NCBI RefSeq assembly: GCF_964204645.1
Contig: NC_134035.1
Location: 10,912,501-10,976,500, forward strand
DNA length: 64,000 bases
From: Tubulanus polymorphus
Lineage: Eukaryota; Nemertea; Palaeonemertea; Tubulaniformes; Tubulanidae
Reading direction: 5' to 3'
Part shown: one piece after another, positions 1 through 13,560 of the stretch
Layout of the letters: every line of letters begins with the position of its first letter
How positions within the stretch are numbered: position 1 is the stretch's first letter
Program-made: the position numbers and the translations under genes
Notes under the pieces: generated by a model
Databases searched by the model: none
Told to the model about the DNA's origin: nothing
Seen by the model: the letters and a program-made list of their open reading frames with translations, nothing else

Positions 1-1079
1 GCGCGCGCGCGCGTTTCATCGATGCAAAAATACCCTGTTTACTACCATTGATTTCGCCGTGTAATAACGGTATCGCTGACGCCCAAAGCTTCGGCTTCTT
101 TTCGCCTGAATCATCGTCGTAGTTTATACCGAATAGAATACCTCGAGATGAAAATCACCGATGACTCGCTCCAGTATGTCAACCGACGAGGCGAAAAACA
201 ATTATTCGAGTGTATTTTTAAACGCGTTCGCGTATCGACACAGATATTTTCCTGAAGCTGCTATGTCTCTCGAACACTCTTTCGCGTTATTTTCCTCCCG
301 TATTTTGGTAATGGTTTCAGTACGAATTTGCGGTAGTGGTAACGAGATATCCGAAAAGGGTTGAATCAAGAGGGACGACGAAAAAGTTCTGTACCAACGG
401 CAGGGGACAACATCCCGCATTTAGTTCCACGTCTCGGTTGAATAAATTGAAATAACGCATTTTGATTCTATACCTTTTAAGAAAACTGTTAAATGGGGCG
501 GTATCATCAAGGGGTCTTGCGTATGACGTCATGGCGTTCATATTAAGGATTTTCGCTAGGAAAACATCAGAGACTTTTGGGGCTGGTCCTATACAGTCGA
601 AACCTAATTCCAACAGCGGTCTTGACAAATAGCCATAAGTTGTTAGATCGGTTATAGAACTAAGATGCTCCTAAGACTAAGCTATAACTACGGATTCTCC
701 CCGTTGATATCCAATATGCTGTATGTGAATGATATGACGTGGAGTCGGTTGTCGCAAAAAAGGACTGCCTTAAACGTCTTTTGCATTTGAATACGAGATC
801 GTTGCGACCTGTTTTTGTCTGCCCCATAAGCTGTCGTGAATTACAGTCCTCAGATCCGTTGATAGGGATAGCGGGTTTTCTGTAAGCCTGGTGATATCGT
901 ACTGAAAACCAGTTCCCCGATGAATAAATAATACATAGCAAAACAGACGGCTCTCAGTAGCGTCTATACAGTCGTGTGTTGAGTCAATATACTTATCAGC
1001 GTCTGGTGTAGGCTTCGTGTATCCTTAGAACTTGAAATGTCAAAACGGCAACGAAAAATGCCAAGTCGATTGTTCTCAA

Positions 1080-1083
1080 TCTC

Positions 1084-1118
<35 letters not shown>

Positions 1119-1135
1119 ATCTATTTCTTTCTGTC
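1080..1135. repeat. CTTT tetranucleotide microsatellite
   Basis: CTCTCTTTC leads into about ten units of CTTT or TTTC with two late CTAT variants (TCTATCTATTTC). Simple repeat, no gene content. Confidence 0.9.
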
Positions 1136-1480
1136 TCCGTGAGAACGGACAGCAATAGCAGAAAGTTAATATCGTTCGCAGTATCTCAACAAAAAAGGCA
1201 GATACCGCCTACGCGTGTATAAGACCGAGCCGCATAAATAAGCAGATTTTGTTATACGTTAAGAGACGAGAGTTTGTGGTCTATTTCAATGCGCACATAA
1301 TCCTCGTTTTGGCGGGGATTACTCGTCAACCTGAGACATTTCAAGCGACTCGTTACAAATATAGAAAATCCTAAAGTACAAAAAACCGTGCAAATCAAGA
1401 TTTGAGTGAATACGAATAACACTCGAGACTATCTTTAGAAAACATGTTCAAAAGTAGATCGAAGCAAGGGAGGATTAAGG

Positions 1481-1506
1481 CCCCCCCCCCAAAAAAAAAA
1501 AAAAAA
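1481..1506. repeat. Poly-C then poly-A homopolymer junction
   Basis: Ten C are followed by sixteen A. A matching G-run (GGGGGGGGG) lies at 1628-1638 beside AAATT, so both may be the ends of one inverted dispersed repeat. Length in an assembly may be imprecise. Confidence 0.8.
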
Positions 1507-2601
1507 TTAAAGACCCTCGCGTTAACATTTCCTGATTGACATTTACCGATGATAAATCAATTAATTCTACACATGCAATTTTTCCTCTGAAGCCTGGAAA
1601 ATGATTCTTGCACCAAATTTTCAAATTGGGGGGGGGGGTGCTCCCAAAATGCAGGACTTCGTGCCTCCGACACCGCACATAAGGTTACTTCCATTAATCA
1701 CTGGACACAGATTTCATTATTTCCTGGAGCCACTGATGATAAACGACAATATTCTTGAACGTACAGCTTGTTTCGTTGAGTGCTATAGCCGGTGAACCGA
1801 AACATCGAAACGCGTAAATACAAATCTGTTTCGTGTTTTTCTCACTGTGTACACGCGCTAATAGGCTTTAGTAACACCGACGACGTATCGGGGTAATTCG
1901 GTATTGCAGAAAGCGAACTTAATTGGAGTAATCTCACAAAAAGTGCGCTTTAAAAGTCTAAACTCGGTGAACCATTAGTATTAGCTATATTTACCGGCAC
2001 GTTTCCTCCGCAACTCGGCGCAAACGAAACCATAAATTCGGTCACGTCTCATTCGAACAAGAACCGGATAGAATTTATTCGGGTTTATCTGAGCGCGGCC
2101 GGATTTTACGCTCGGCGATGAACGGAAATTCGAGCTGGAAACCTGGCGAAGATAGTACAGCAGACACGCAGCCCCGCGTCAATGAATGCCCAACGTAAAC
2201 AGTAAAGAATTAACTTACCGGCAAGAGTTTATTTTGTTGGGTTTTTCAGCCGCTTAAAAAACGTTACGACTTCATTCCACGCGCGCGCAGTTAATTGAAT
2301 ACCAACCGAAGACGAACGTGCATCGTATAGTGGCGGCGAAAAAACGGAAAAGAAGCCGCTTCTATTGGCTATAAATCCTCTCGAAAAAGGAGCGTTTACA
2401 AAAACAGAAAAAAATACCGAAGTAGAGATACGTTTGAAGATTCGGTTGGTTGATGGGGACTTAATGATAACAGACATAAAATTCTATAGCAAGTGACGAC
2501 TCAAATTATGTGATTATTGCGTTATTTTTTAGACTCAGGCGAGCGTTTGACGACTGGTTGTACGTTGTCGAAACCGCACTTGTGGCATATGCTGTTTGGT
2601 A

Positions 2602-2700
2602 CATCTTCACCCGTCAGGGGATTCGAACCCGCTACGCAAAAGTTGTTCCCCGAACCCCTCGACCTCGCGAGATAGTCGTTACCAGTAAGAGTCGTTACCA
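2602..2700 (-). repeat. tRNA-like (possible SINE) fragment, copy a
   Basis: On the minus strand GTAGCGGGTTCGAATCCCCT then GACGGGTGAAGATG contains a tRNA-type B box (GGTTCGAATCC) in a T-arm-like hairpin. Upstream on that strand is CTCGCGAGGTCGAGGGGTTC. The B-box part matches a second copy at 20800-20900. A full cloverleaf is not seen, so this is a tRNA-derived or tRNA-mimicking repeat rather than a tRNA gene. Confidence 0.5.
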
Positions 2701-3036
2701 GAATCCAATCAAGTTAATCACAGAGTTTGTAACAGACGACATCAGGCTTGTGTTGGATTTACCGTACCCCTGGCAAGCGAGGATATTTTTGAAAAGTTTA
2801 CCACCGAAATTAAAATGCTTAGACTCGTTATCAAAATCCAGCTTCAGCGTTATCGTCTTTCCAACGATTAGATATAATCTGCGTAATCTTGCAGGGAGTG
2901 TAAGGACGAGGTATTGGTATTGGCTAAGCCTACTTAGGCATTTCCTAATTCCTCGCATAATTTATTGATCATCGTTTTGCTTTTAAATTGTGTAATTAAT
3001 TATCTGTAAACTCTGTTACGATTTTTATGCAAGTAA

Positions 3037-3071
3037 ATCATACATCATATCATATCATATCATATCATATA
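3037..3071. repeat. CATAT pentanucleotide microsatellite
   Basis: Six to seven tandem units of ATCAT or CATAT (CATATCATATCATATCATAT and so on). Non-coding simple repeat. Confidence 0.9.
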
Positions 3072-6068
3072 GCTAGAGTTTACCGGGATATAGATAACCA
3101 CAATACAAAGGGCAATAAGAGTTTTTGTCCAAAATATCATAAAATAAAATTCTTCTTAGCTATTGTGCTAAACTGATTATCTGTTGATTTCTTTATATTT
3201 CTAGAGAGAATCGGAAAGATAATTTTTTAGAATAGAAAAAGGCACCGTTTAATAGATATTTCATTTTCATTTTCTTTGAAATGTTCTTAAAGACAGCGTG
3301 TGCTAACGACCAAACAAGCGAAGAAAAAGCATCATACTGTATACAAGGAATGCGCATGATTCGCTTAATTATTATAACTGCGTCCTTGAAATACTCATGA
3401 AGGCTCGGTCGTTTAATCCAACATTTAACTAGGTGGGAAAAATTCTTGTTTCACACCTTCGTAACGTTGAACGATGGGTTTATTCGAAACAGATTCGTTT
3501 CGTCGACGCAATCATTGAAAACGATTGATGGGATTTTGTCACGATTTCACTCTAAAGTTCGGCATACCGCACGCTTTCGCACATTTCAAGAGAATATCCG
3601 CATTCTTCTCGAAACCTTGCGCAAAATTCGATCCGTTATTTTTCACATACTCGAAGATGTGTTTTGAGGAGCGCCGCGCGTTGTTTTCCCGAATATCTAC
3701 CCGCGTACATATTTCCGCTATCTGAAAAACACCGATTTCGGGCGGAGGGCGTCGGAAACGCTGTTTACGCAGCGACCGATATAATAATCATCATAAGCGC
3801 TGACGGATTATCAGCGTTTCGAAAAAATTCCCGAACCACCAGCGCCGGGGTTAACGTAAATACAAACGTTTCGTCGAGGTATTCGTTCATCAATTGAACA
3901 GTTTTGTAAATATAGTAAATTATGTGCATAATCGGTGTAAACAAACACACCTCCTCGCGGCATTGTCCGCATTTTCATCTCGTTACTCAACAAGCTCGCA
4001 TGCGTTGCTGCCCGTCCTCACAATTTGATATATCACATACCACTCTCTAAAGAGTCGGTCTAGTAATTCTAACAAGTTGATTTATATATCTTTCCTATCT
4101 AAACTAACGCGATCTATACCGGCTCCGGCCGAATCCTTTACATAATGAAGACTTCGTCACCCATCGTAGTAGATTAGGCACATTCTAACGTGAAGAATGG
4201 ATTGTATGACCAAAACTAATTTGACGATGGGATAGTGAGAGTTCGTCGTGTCCTCTCGCCTTTGATAAATCTTGTTTTTGAGTCTTTTGATTGGTACAAA
4301 GTGGGTTTTGTCATATAATCTTTACGCCATATTTCCAATTTTTGCTCGTCCAAACTTCACATGTATTCATCGCTTTACTCGGCATATCTCTCAATGTTTG
4401 AATGAACCAACGAATGGACTAAAAGACATAAGATGCTTTCATACTCCACACTGCAGGACCCAGTAGCATGTCTGGCTTAGATTTCAGACCAGTTTAAGAC
4501 AATCTTATTTCTATAGCCAATCTGTAATAACTAAGACCAGTCTTCATATCCACAGTCTTAAGATCCAATCATATCACTATTGGACTACATGGGCAACTGG
4601 GCCAAGTTTGATATGGCGATCACCATCGGACCGAGTTTATCAGTTTATTGGGTATGATAAAGATTCGATATACGGATAAATTCACTGGAAGCTCGATTTC
4701 AACATTAACGTAAAAAGTGCTGTCCTCGTTTAAGAGAAAACCAACAATCGATAAAAACACTCGGGGAGTTATCTTAACCTGTCGACTGGATTGCTATGAG
4801 CCATTATCCAAAACAGCTTTGAAAATAACATAGAAAATTGAGTTCAAATGTTTAAATCACTCCCTTTTTTCGTTGTTTAAGAAAATATGATCATTATCAT
4901 TGTGGGCTTATTGTTTTTAGAACAAAACTTGACTGTGATCTCTTCTCTTATACGAGGATAAGATTCCAAATATATCATAGTTTGAATTAAGCTTAGTTTA
5001 TTCGACAATCTTAAATCAAACGGTCGAAATACAATCATAATGATACAACATAAGATTGTCTTCTCCCTTCAACGAGAAAAATCTGCTAAATATGAAAAAA
5101 ACGGTAACATTCCGAAACCACCTATAAATTTTTAACGTTCGTCTAAATACCGTGTGAGAATGGATTCTGAGAAGATAAAAATCGATTCCCAGTCTGAGAA
5201 GACGTGCTAATTTATTCAACGTAAAAAGAAACTAGCAGAAAAACAGCAGACCATAGCGTAAACAAGCGCACGCCGTAAATGTCATACCGAGTCTATAGCC
5301 ATTATACCCTCCGCGTGAAAACGTAGACAAAATAATAATCTTCGACGTGATTCGAGAAAGATTTCGGCAAGGCCGAGGTGTTTGTTATAGCGGTATTGAA
5401 TCAATTGGCTTCGATTATTATCCGCGCGCGAACTATTGGGAATAATTGAGTTAATTGAGGTGGAGTATACCGCGCCGTGTTGTCCTGGATTTCCAGGGTA
5501 GGCAGTTTATAGTTCGTTCTCGCATTCGCTACACGCCCGTTCATCCTCGGCGCATTTATAATTTACGAGCCTTTGATATCGAGAGATTTACAATAATAGC
5601 GAAAAAGTGAATTCGCCGATAAAACGAGACGCGCTTTTTTTACGGCCAGAAAAAAAAGTCAAGCGCGGTGGCTGGATACGCGGCACGTACGCCGTAGGAT
5701 TCCGACGCGTGGACTAATCAGTTTTCGCCACACGTGTATAAAGCCTAGTCAAATTCTAATCTCACCGTTAAATTAACCGCTACAATCAAATTAAGGAAGC
5801 CTCATAAAACGTCTAAGATCATCACAGCTACACAAGCCGAATTTGTGTACTGGCACGCACCGGTAAAGGTGACTCCAGCTTTATTAGTGTGATTTTTTTT
5901 CATCCCACCCAAACCGCTGAGCGACTAGTGGACTTAAGACTGTTGGTTTCGATGGACGAGTAACAGTTCGTAATTCAATAATGATGACAGAATAAAAACT
6001 ACGAGAATGTTTCGACTCGATTGTATGGCGAGGGCTTGTCCCGATAGCTGCGGATCCAAAGTGAAAGG

Positions 6069-6140
6069 TTTGACCCAATATCCTTGGTACCGCATATAAA
6101 AAGTTCTTTTGATAGGTGGCACCTAGGATATTGGGTCAAA
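6069..6140. repeat. Short perfect-arm palindrome
   Basis: TTTGACCCAATATCCT at 6069-6084 is exactly reverse-complemented by AGGATATTGGGTCAAA at 6125-6140, and the arms extend imperfectly into TGGTACC and GGCACCT. The loop is about 30 bp. It could be a small MITE or the end of a larger repeat, since CCCCCCTGC-type repeat sequence follows at 6156. Confidence 0.75.
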
Positions 6141-8158
6141 TTCTTTATTTTGGACCCCCCTGCTATCGTGGCGAGCCCCTGTGGATGGTATGAGCGATTT
6201 TAAAGGTTAAATGTCTTTGAAAATGAATGTAGAATTCAGATGAATGGTCACTACACTCGCAGCTTTTCTTCAATCGGTTTTCGATTGAATTCGTCTCCTC
6301 GTCGACCCAAAAAAAAAACAATTAACTGGACTGAATGACGATAGCTTACGATCTTGATGCGATCTACTTACTAGACTATATCGCGTCGAGATATCTCGAC
6401 GCGAATCATGAATTCCTACGTAATTGGGCCGGATGGAATTCATCGCGGAGTATGAATACAAGATTATTATGGTCTCGATATGCTAATTAGAGAACAAAGT
6501 CGGCAAATCTCAGCAGCGCGCTGAAAACGTCACGACGCTATACGTTCAGTGCATCTAGACGACACGATCTCTGAAGATTGGTCAATTTGTTTCATTAGAA
6601 AAGATGTTTGAGTATAGCGAGAGGGATAACACCTTTCGGGCATGTTCTATTTATCCGACAAAACCGACGAATAGTCGGCTGCACTTTTTGAGAATGAGAG
6701 CGCAAATATATTTTACCCTCGATTCGACCGACACGCATAACGGAATATGAGAATCGAAGACCTACTCGATAATGTATTCGAATTATCTACATTGTATTAT
6801 GGTTGAATTCTAACTTTAAATTCGTGAATGCACTCTTCAATGCGATCGTGTTCAGTTTATTGCGACTTCGTAGGGAAAAAGAAATAAAATCTGTGCTACA
6901 TACAGTTGACAAATCGTGCATGTTACACAAAATAAAGATGGGCCACGTAATAGCAATATATATCGATAGTAATTCAGGTAAATGGATAATGATTTAGGGG
7001 GATACATAAAAGAGGTACATAAACTCCTTTTAGGAATTTAGATAGTTTGACCAGAGTATTTTTTAAAGAATTGATTATGCTAACTTTGAAGGACTGTGTC
7101 TACTTAATAAGTGTAATGAATACTGCGTCGTCATTACGAGCATACGAACAAGCTGCACGAATCGTCTCCGCATGTATGCTGGCCAGTCCGACCTCCCGAC
7201 ACCTTGGTTTCCGACCATTTCCAAATCAGTTCCACCCACATTCGTAAAATCGGCTAATGCCTGGTTCATATATCGGAAATGCACCTAAAAGTATCTTCTT
7301 CCAAAATCATTTTCTGGGCAGGGGCCTCAGACCCCCGCTTCGAGCTTCACCGGTGACACCTCCGGCATTTTGAATAGGTTTGAATACCAATCCCAATTAC
7401 ATCCGGTGGCCATACATTACGCTGGCCTCATGTTCAGTCACATCGCGTTTTTATTTATTCTCACTTCTTTTTTTAAGATACATCCCTCCCCTGCCATAAA
7501 TCCATCATGTCTTATATCAATTTCCACGCAATATCGTTATTAAGAGCGAAATCTACGTTGAGATTACTACGGATTATTTTCGCGGAACAGAGGAAGCGCT
7601 AGGTCGGACGAACCGGCGATTAATCATTATCTACTCGAATAGGGACGTTGAATTGACTATCGCCAAAACTTTCGCGCTAGTCGCATAGACAACGGCGCTC
7701 GTACTTGTAAACTGACGTTTGGGATATCACTGGCAGCCAGTAGTTGTCACAAGCGATAACGAGCCGTGTAAAACAAGAAGCCATCAATCATTCAATTACC
7801 AGCGAAACTTTTGCCGCTGTCGAGCGGAACGCGAACGGGTAATAAACGCTCGGGCTCAACTGTAATTGCGCGCCGTTCTCAATAGGGACCCTGCCTGCAA
7901 TGTTTTTCAGCTTGTTCATTTGTAAATAAGCGGCGACGGAATAAAATCCGTTCGTCTGATCGGCGTAGATGTCGCAGACGGGAATCGTAATTTAAGCACT
8001 TTGTTGACGTCTTGACGTCGAAATCGCCAATAAAATAACGATCGAAAACACAAATTGTCGATTTAAAGGGTTTATAATAAAGATTAGGAATAAAGCGTTC
8101 TACAAATCTGCGCATTCGTTTATCGCTCGCGATCGAATGTGTAGCGTCCATCCACCCG

Positions 8159-8190
8159 ACCGCCCGCCCGCCCGCCCGTCCGCCCGTCCG
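8159..8190. repeat. CCCG/CCGT-rich simple repeat
   Basis: About seven units of CCCG with CCGT variants (CCGCCCGCCCGCCCGCCCGT and on). The strongest local GC peak in the gene-poor region. Confidence 0.85.
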
Positions 8191-10192
8191 TTCATCTGGT
8201 ATTGGCTTTTACTCACCTAGGAAAAGATTCGACCTAGGAAAAACATTATTAAACGAAAATTCGTGAGAATTTATTCTCAACAACAACAAACCGTCAGAAA
8301 GAAATACCTCTGAAATATCTTCTCTTTTTAAACTGCGACGAAATGAAAATACATTTCGTAAATTACGAACGAAAGATATTTTGCCAGTTTTGCCAGTTTT
8401 GCCCTGTGGGTGCCGGATGATAGAGCGGCGTGCGTAATGCCACGAGAAGTGGCCCATTTCAACAAACACTACTGAGAGATGCCACCGATATGTGGAGATG
8501 GCATATTTCGCTTACATATTTCCAAGAATCGCGAACGATCAAATGCGGTGTATAGAATCTGCCTTATTCTCATGAAAATCGATATAACGCAAAACAAGCG
8601 CGCTTTCGAAAACTGACCTGTGATCTTTACACAACGATATACGCCGTGCGCAGCGCGAGCGCGCCGAAGCCAGATATTCAGTTTTTAATCATAAACAATC
8701 ATTGCCGCAGTTCAATCTTCGTCATTACGACATCGGACAGGTTGTTGGTAAATTAAGAAAACGCATCGTTATGGATTCGTTATTAGGATTTCTCTGAGCG
8801 GTCTGTGTTTTCGATAATCACCGCTCTCGCGTATGTGCGGAAAGCAAAGACGACGCGAAATTAATAAGACAACCGCCAACATGAACCGGATTACACACGG
8901 ACGCGCATATAGAAAGCGGCAACCTTGTTTCGCGTTGGAGAATCGATTCGGTAACCTTTAGAAAACAAAAAGAAATTTGAAAAAAAAAGAAATGCTTCGG
9001 AAACAGCCATTGATGAAACGCAATATCCGTGCTGTGCAGATAATTTACGGTGAATCCCACAATAATAACGAGAAAAGAAATTCAAATCCGAAGATATTTC
9101 CTCGAGCTAGTGTAATATACTCGACGTATCGACGATATTCTCCGGGAATTCATCTTTGGACTTAACATTTTTGGTTTTTATTGCGGGCTTCTCCTTAGTT
9201 TTGGTAACGAGGGAAGCTGTACATACTTTCGTAGCGTTGAAATAACGTCATATCCTTCTATAAACCACCGTTTTAAAGGCAGTCGATTCCAAAACGCTGA
9301 TTGCGTAATTGTAATATTATTTATGCGACGAACAACGCATTCAAGTTCTATTTCCTGTATATCCAAAAAAAACCCACAAAAGCGACGAAGCGATGAACAT
9401 AAATTCCATTTCCCTGGCGTTTCGAGAAGAATTCTCCTTCCTATTTGCTCAGTTCGTTCAAAAAAGTTCATCCATGAATAACCAAATGTTTCGTGCAAAC
9501 TGTTTGCCAGTGATTCTTCCTGGAACGTACCTGTAGACCTATAGATCGTTCTTAACTCTCGACCGTTCATTCAAACAATTCTGAATAACTAATATCTATT
9601 TTTTGCGATCGCAAATTCATAACTAAAAACAAGCTCCCGTATGCTCTTTTCAAGTAAGAATTCATTCCATTCATCTGTTCTTATCTCTTCATAATTAACG
9701 AACCCCCGCGTCAATTTGGCTGCCATCACTGATTAAGCCGACATTCTTGACACCGACGATATGCGTTTCTTAATGGCCGAATGTAGGAGATGATGGGCTG
9801 ATAATCACCACTATTCCACGGTGAAATCATCCTCAATTATGACCTGAATGTTGCCAGACCCGGGACGCATCACAATCAATCCTGCTTACCGTTGCTTTTG
9901 ATCGCATTTTGTCGGTCGTTCTTGTCATATTAACGTCGTACGCTTGTACTGCGATGGAGTAGCGAGGTTTTTTTACGCTCGTTTATTGCTTCAGACGCTT
10001 GGGATTTCGGTGTATTCGGCGTATTTCTAAACGCTTATACGACATAAATAATATTGACGTGTTGATTTCATTAACCTTTATCTAGACACAAAATCTATAC
10101 GGCTCTGGTTACAATGAGGAAAAGTTCAAATACGAACGAAATGTTCCCGAAGAGTTTTTTCTTATTTTATACGAATACTTTACTGACTCGTA

Positions 10193-10515
10193 AGCGGTGT
10201 AGTACCCGCAGTGCTACTGTGGCAATCGAGGGTTCCACGTATGGCAGGCGAGGATCCGTAAGGTTCGCTAGTAGTTGGTCGTCCGCGTTCGATTTCTTCT
10301 ATATATTTCAATTAAATCCGTATGATCATTTCTCTTTAATAAATCAATTATTCAAGAAAACTTTACCGATATCCGAGTAGGAAGAATGAAAGTATTGTAT
10401 ATTTGGTGGGTGTTGTGATAATATATGGATTCGGGAGTCTAAAGTCCAGTTCAAAGTTCATTGAATTTTCACTAATTTTGACAACGGACGCCCTACTGCT
10501 TATCACGCCATCTGT
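10193..10515 (+). repeat. Dispersed repeat family 4, copy a
   Basis: From GCAATCGAGGGTTCCACGTA through AATTTCAATTAAA, ACTTTACCGAT, GTGTTGTGATAATATATG, AGTCTAAAGTCCAGTTC and ACTAATTTTGACAA to GCTTATCA, this matches 32795-33110 in the same order and orientation. By eye the two copies are about 65-75% identical with indels. No open frame is shared between copies, so it is an old non-coding or decayed interspersed repeat. Confidence 0.7.
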
Positions 10516-11872
10516 TGGGATAGCTGATTTAGCGGGTTTCCCATATTGATGCCTGACAGTACTGCTAACGCATCTAAGGATAACCTCCGCGTCCTTATTC
10601 CCATTTACCAGCAACACTACATAGTCTAGTACATTCCCCACAAAAAGTGCGACTGAAAGGAAAATTCTAAAAAGCGCTTCGGACTAACCTTGTGAAACAA
10701 TGTTCCCTGGGTTCGTCCGTTTCCGAATCTTCGACGTCGCTAGTGGAGTTGCGACGGGGCGGTATTCTGCGTCCCCCAGGCGGCCGTGTTTGTATATTAG
10801 TGGCTATTTTCATGAGCTCCATTGGTCGCGGCTCACATGGCGTAACCACTGCGAATAAAAGAGATAAGAGTAAAAAAAACGTTACTTTTCGTACGCTCTG
10901 CGAGTCATGATATAATCACAAAGAGCGGATAAGTACACGATGCTAAAAATAAACCGTACACCTTTTCTATGAGATGGATTTCCTCTTAGACCCTAATATT
11001 TCAAATGTGTATAGCATGCCCGAATGAGGTTATGTCTGACAACTATGTAAATTCTTAATTTACCTTAGCGGACTCGTCGGTAAGTAAGAGTTCATGACTT
11101 CGCAGAATTGCAAAATTCCAATTAAGAGGCAAAGTTTGTTCTAACGTCTTTATGTATGAGATACATTTCGCACTAGTCCGTGAGTAAATTTGCGATCTCA
11201 TGTTTGTAGTTTGATTGAGTATATTTTAGGTGGGTAAAGTTCAAATAAACACACATAGTAAGTATTTTCAATTGTTAATATCTGTAAAAGGAATACCGTT
11301 ATGTGTACATGTATTTTCACTGGATAGTAAACAAGCGCATTTCAGTCGATTTCGTCGAACGGTTTTCATATTGTTTCTTCCTTAGGGTGAAATTTCCGTC
11401 TATTATCACCTGACTGTTATGACATTACTGAATGAAATGAAATGCAGATATATGACAGGTTTCACAACAGTTTACAGTGTTGTCAATATACACCTATTCC
11501 TTGAGAAACTTCTTTCAATGCATTGGGTAAAATGCCGGTTCGATAAATCTTGCATCCTGCAATATATCTATTTGATAATCAAATCATGTGATCACCCACG
11601 AGATGGGTGCGGACGTGGAGGCGGTAGTAGACCCGTGTCGTGGGAGCGGGCGTTCTGTTTCCACGAAACGATCAACAATATCACCATCGAAAGGCAGCTT
11701 TCGTGATGTGCCAAATTCGATGATGACGCAGTGTTCAAGATTATAGCATTAAGCGTGCTTATGTTGAACTGATTCGTAGATGAGCCGTTTGAACCCGGTG
11801 TAGAATGAATTAGACAAGACGAATAGTACTTTGTAAGTTAAATAGTTTATTTGAAGTACCAGCTTTCGCTAC

Positions 11873-11922
11873 TAGTGAATATAGTGAAACTACTGTATTC
11901 TAGTAGCGAAAGTGCGTGCGTG
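11873..11922. repeat. Small palindrome, family 3
   Basis: CTTTCGCTACTAG at 11873-11885 pairs exactly with CTAGTAGCGAAAG at 11910-11922. The preceding GACAAGACGAATAGTAC resembles sequence before similar hairpins at 26906-26975 and 43101-43183, which points to a common dispersed family. Confidence 0.7.
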
Positions 11923-12670
11923 TAATTAATGGGTTAACCTATGAAGTACTATCCGTCTCGTCGCATTACTTGGAACTGTTTGTGAGGTTTTTCACACTCT
12001 AAAACAGATATAGATTATGTCACCTAACAGAACCTTTATGAGAATACGTAACAAATTGATTTACGCATTCAATTCACTGTGATTCGCTTTACAAACTAAA
12101 ATGTTAAATGCCGTTTGACTCGCCTATGAATCGACGATGAATCGAATTTCAAGTGTGGTCAATAAGACCACATTATGCAAGCACATAAATATACGATAGT
12201 TTGACTAATTAGACAATAACACGGATAACATCGAACGATCGTCTACTCAACGACTTGTAGCGGTTTGTAAATTGCTCGTCAGACAATTATGACACAACTT
12301 GCTCGTTGATGAATAATATCAACGCGGCTTATATCTGATATATTGCTGTGAAAGCTGATTTTAAACGGGCTACTGATAATACACCACACTCAGCGCTGAT
12401 TGCTGTCTGGAGTGTAAACGGGATTTTCGTCTAAAGATCGTGAATGCGATTTCTCAACTGATTTAAACAAACCCTATGCGACGGTGATTGCGAATGTGAC
12501 AAATATAAATGACGAAATCGAAAAGTAAATGAAATATCGTCACAACCTTAAAGACAAATAAGCCTAGCACTGCAAGTACAGCTAATACGTATCACCATTT
12601 GGTAGGGATTTGAGTTACTTTGCCTATCCTTACGCACACGCGGAATCAAACACGTTGGATCTCAAAAACA

Positions 12671-12758
12671 CTGTTTCTCGTAAACGTACACCGCGCAGGG
12701 AAACGCTCGGAAACACGTTTATTTCTCATGTTTCTGCGTTTCCCTGCGTTGGACTTAA
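12671..12758. mobile_element. MITE family 1, degraded copy
   Basis: It contains CTGTTTCTCGTAAACGTACA, shared with the interior of the 28168 copy. A palindrome follows: CGCAGGGAAACGC at 12694-12706 and GCGTTTCCCTGCG at 12736-12748, and then GTTGGACTTA. The outer left terminus is missing or diverged. Confidence 0.65.
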
Positions 12759-13483
12759 CGTTCTAGCAAATCTTCCATGTTGTATTGGATTTCGTGTTAA
12801 AAAAAGGGAAAAAGATAAATATTTTTTCTCTGCGTTATGATAATTCATCAAAATTCCATAAAAAGCTTTTTTCGTCGGCGCGCGTTTCAGTTTTCGCACG
12901 GCGGTTTTTCCGTGGCAAACGAGCACGCGTTATGTTTATCATATCGAAGGCGGGAGTGTCGTCGGCATAACCATCGTCAGCAGCATTTCTAAATGTCAAC
13001 TTCGTATTAGCGACATACACAACGGTGTAGTCACAGTGAGCTCCTCACTTTTAATTGAACATTGATTTCAGCTCTCGTCGAGTATCGGAGTCGTCCCCGT
13101 CGCGCCGACGGTAACTCTCGTCGAGTCTCGGAGACGTCCCTGACACGCCGGCGTTAACGACGATACAGGTTTCTGCAAAATTATCAATTTTTTGAAGCTT
13201 GAATTATAATAACGGAGAAAATACGATAGTATTCTTAACGGTGGTACCCGAGATCTAACACGCTTCAATACCATTGTTTAATATATAGTAGACGACACTC
13301 CATATTCTGTTGGAACTACAAAACTAGATTCTGCATAACCTTGATTAAACACTCTGTCCATGTTGTAAGTATAAACATCTCACAACACAAAATAAATTTT
13401 GTCCGAAAATTAACCTCGAGCTAATGTTTAATTCGACGTAACGAAAAGATCCTAATAGTCATCGTTAGGAATAAGAATGAAAT

Positions 13484-13560
13484 GAGTCCGAAACATTTCT
13501 TCTTGGGCTTATATTCTATTCGCTATTTCGACTATAGATTCTAATAGTCATCTTCAGTAA
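13484..13560. repeat. Hairpin family 2, diverged copy
   Basis: GAGTCCGAAACATTTCTTCT then TGGGCTTATATTC and ATTTCGACTATAGATTCTAA parallel the element at 43578-43650. An inner direct duplication GATxCTAATAGTCATC occurs at about 13448 and 13538. The pairing right arm is not clear. Confidence 0.5.

Larger units (their letters stand above)
1..10192. other. Gene-poor stretch, left part
   Basis: Apart from the simple repeats, tRNA-like fragment and palindrome listed separately, no supported gene is seen. The left edge is a GCGCGC run. C/G-run-bearing repeat ends occur at 1481-1640, 6150-6175 and 7310-7345 (GCAGGGGCCTCAGACCCCC). Open frames here are short and show no recognisable domain or splice-linked partners. 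Confidence 0.6.

Noticed and set aside
1037-1222. Phe/Ser-rich small protein resembling a hydrophobic signal
   Set aside because: It is the translation of the CTTT microsatellite.
2510-2968. 152-codon plus-strand open frame
   Set aside because: It runs through a tRNA-like repeat on the opposite strand, has no recognisable domain or splice partner, and its reverse strand is also open, so chance is likelier.
9178-9570. 130-codon minus-strand open frame
   Set aside because: No domain, no splice context, and no similarity recognised; length is within what AT-moderate sequence gives by chance in 64 kb.
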